Positions 61,526-64,000 of a stretch of DNA of 64,000 nt are shown here, piece by piece. The position numbers and the translations under genes are program-made. Location of the stretch: the NCBI GenBank assembly GCA_025345505.1, contig JANVCC010000018.1:7550316-7614315 (forward strand). Reading direction: 5' to 3'. The stretch's first letter is position 1. Every line of letters begins with the position of its first letter. The notes beneath the pieces are model-generated. The model had not been told where the DNA came from and did not search any database. It was given only the letters and a program-made list of their open reading frames with translations. The stretch is from Todiramphus chloris collaris. Lineage: Eukaryota > Chordata > Aves > Coraciiformes > Alcedinidae.

Positions 61526-64000
61526 CATTTCAGTTCTTCAGAACTTTACTAATTTCCTAAATATCTTTGATAAACATTGGGTTTTTTTCTGCCTTCTTGG
61601 TTAATGAAAACTCAGGAATTATTTCTTAAACCTATTAATTAGGGATGTTTGTGCATTTTTCAAATGACATAGACTACACTGCAAGTCCAAAATAGAAAGG
61701 AGATATGGGTCACCAGTAGCAAAATGACAAGAGTCTGTGTTTTGTTGGTATGATATCTATCTAAGCAGTGGTAGATGCAGTGTAAATGCAGGTATATTAT
61801 ATTGAAAGTTTATTTTCTTTAAAAACATCTGTGAGGTATGAGTAATTTACAGGATCATTATTATAGAAAATAAAAATCTAAATTTAACATAGTGACTACA
61901 GTATACCTAGTTTCATCCACTAAATTAAATATTATGACCTTATCTAAAATACGTGCTATCTAAATAATATTCCTACTCTGTGTATTTAGGTGATAACATT
62001 TACTTTTATTGGTGATATTGTGAATGTTTTTAGTATTTGGTGCCTTGATTTGAAGATCAAAGATATGGAGCATTTTAAATGCCCTTCATTAGTGTTGTTT
62101 ATCATTAAGGTGACCGAAAAGGTAAAAATGTTCTTTTGTTTCCCATTAGGAAGAGAAAACACTTGCTGTGAATGAGATTCATAAGTCTGAAGATCCACTC
62201 TGAACTCAGACACAAACTCCCATGTGACTCCTCCCTACTTTACTGTAAAATGAGTCAGCTGTGGCTACAGGTCCAAGAAGCATCTGGATACTGCAGGTGC
62301 TGAAAGTCTACATGAGTTGGAGGAGACAGGAAATACTAGTGAAAGAGAAATCCAATTACAGTTAACTGTAAAGACAGCAATTCTGGCTTAGAAAAACACT
62401 GAACTGGAACCTGTTGGAGGCAGAGCAATAATCACAGAAAAACATCTAACTTTTCTTGCTCTTCCCTAAGTGCCCACTGCTGACATGTACCAGAGGGCAG
62501 GACACTGGGACCTTCTAGGTTTGGTTTTTTTTCTGTTACAATCTTCCGTTCTTTAAGAGTGCTCTTCACAGGGAGATTATGCCACATGAAGTGTTAAGCC
62601 ACTTTCACAGCAACAGGGAGAAGTCTGGGAAATAGTATAGCTATATAAAGATATTAAATAAATACCTGCCAGGCATTAACTGCTTTGGATCACCCAAGAC
62701 AGTGGGTGGAATGCCTTGTTGCATTCTCTTCCAGCATATGTTGCTAGGATTTTTCACTGATATTTGAAAATTACTCTCACTGAGACTATTCCTATCTGGA
62801 TTAATCTCTTATATCATTGTATCTAAAACAACTAGATTTTCTGCTTACAGCCATACCTGGCTCCCTTAATAGTGAAGGGCTAAATCACCTAACATGTTAA
62901 TTGCCTTTGTAAAGGACCACTGTCTCATCAACAGCTTTCAAGAAAAATTACTGACTATATCATTAACATAAATATCTCATTTGAATACTCGAGATTTTGA
63001 GGTTTGATGTGTAGCAAAGATCTCATCAAATGTGAGGATGCATAATGTGTCTGTAGAGACTTAAAACATTTCTCCAGGTTTATTTCATCCTAGACTTTTG
63101 GAAAGAAAAGTGAACTCTGTAGAGTTCAACTGTAGCCCAAAGTCCAATGGCCTGTTTTATCGAGATCTGTTATGTTAAAACAATAATGGCATCCCTGTAC
63201 AAATGAGGTATACTGTAAATCAATGCAGTTTGTGCTGGTTTACCACTGTGAACAGTAAAACTTTAATTAACAAGTCTTTGTTATACTTTAAAAAATATTT
63301 TTAATTTAAGTGAGATTTCATGTGTCCAAGAAGAGAAAAAAAATGACTAAATAGTCTCTTCCGGTGAAAATATGAAATGATGTAACAGGACTAGCTCTCA
63401 TTGTTTCTTTACCATTCAGAAAGACACCACTAATGCATTGTGATCATCAGTGACTTGCTATCACAGGCCACCTTAACAGTGGATTACACTCATGGTTTAG
63501 GAGAAACTTGATCCAAAAGGAGACGGAGTAGATCTTGTTCTCTGCTACCAGTAAAGCAGTGCAAGAATCCCTTCTCCATGGGCTAAGGAAATATCACTAG
63601 TTTTGATATTGTAATATGAAATGAAAAACTACTAGACAAATGTGCTTCCTTTGATTCACAGAAAATATCTCAGTGATTTTAGATGAAGCACTGCACTGGT
63701 TTCTATGTCCCTAACCCATACAATTTTATCAGATGTACATTTTTCCTGGATAATTCCCTTTCTTATGTATAGATATGCATGGCCAAGTAATGAAAAAGGA
63801 CATTTGCAACAATGCAAGCTGACAAGAGTTCACATATTGCTGCCATGACACTGGAGGATGGTGAGGGTTTGATTCTGCAGCCAGCAATAGAATACACAGG
63901 TACACTGCTGTGCTGAGCATTATTAAGTTCAATAAGTTTATATACCTGCAGTAGGTTGCACCTTTTCCTTTTCAGACCACTGTTCTATACTATGCCTTGT
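61526..64000. other. Unique AT-rich DNA, no gene recognised
   Basis: No supported exon, RNA gene or transposon up to the end of the window. The open frames are short and featureless. Confidence 0.55.

Noticed and set aside
1..64000. CRISPR arrays, operons, tRNA or rRNA genes
   Set aside because: I saw no regularly spaced repeats, no ribosome-binding-site organisation and no tRNA or rRNA signatures apart from the tRNA-like head of the SINE.

Overview
The window looks like AT-rich nuclear DNA from a bird. The main evidence is many CR1 non-LTR retrotransposon fragments whose 3' ends carry the ATTCTRTGA-type terminal repeat, together with solo LTRs of endogenous retroviruses. A MIR-like SINE remnant and worn palindromic repeats of the kind shared across reptiles and birds add support. 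There is no bacterial-style gene organisation. Most open frames are short and fit chance expectation or lie inside transposons. I recognise no complete host gene, and the window reads as a gene desert or a very large intron.

Layout. 1-7.6 kb: unique AT-rich DNA. 7.60-8.20 kb: a solo LTR with CCAAT, TATA and AATAAA signals. 8.2-27.5 kb: unique DNA with a few simple repeats, a probable old CR1 scrap (14.1 kb), a small palindrome (15.05 kb) and the only host-exon candidate (18427-18519, plus strand, unidentified). 27.52-27.70 kb: CR1 3' end. 33.49-35.33 kb: a nested CR1 block in which a minus-strand CR1 is split by a head-to-head pair of same-subfamily CR1 pieces. 38.45 kb: an (AACTT)9 array. 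38.63-38.87 kb: another CR1 3' end. 39.90-42.58 kb: two related solo LTRs in the same orientation, 1.1 kb apart, each with its own 5-bp target-site duplication. 45.4-45.6 kb: a long imperfect palindrome. 49.76-49.99 kb: a MIR-like SINE. 50.66-56.29 kb: the longest CR1 block, with plus ORF2, minus ORF1/ORF2 and a plus 3' end; all coding parts are broken. 60.71-61.52 kb: another CR1 3' portion. The rest is unique DNA with poly-A or poly-purine tracts.

No set of genes works together here. The content is the debris of several waves of retrotransposition, and the value lies in how insertions are nested and truncated. I found no convincing new biological system. The items most worth a second look are the exon candidate, the head-to-head CR1 structure, the tail-to-tail CR1 junction, the paired solo LTRs and the 45.5 kb palindrome. 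All family names come from recognition by eye, without any database search.
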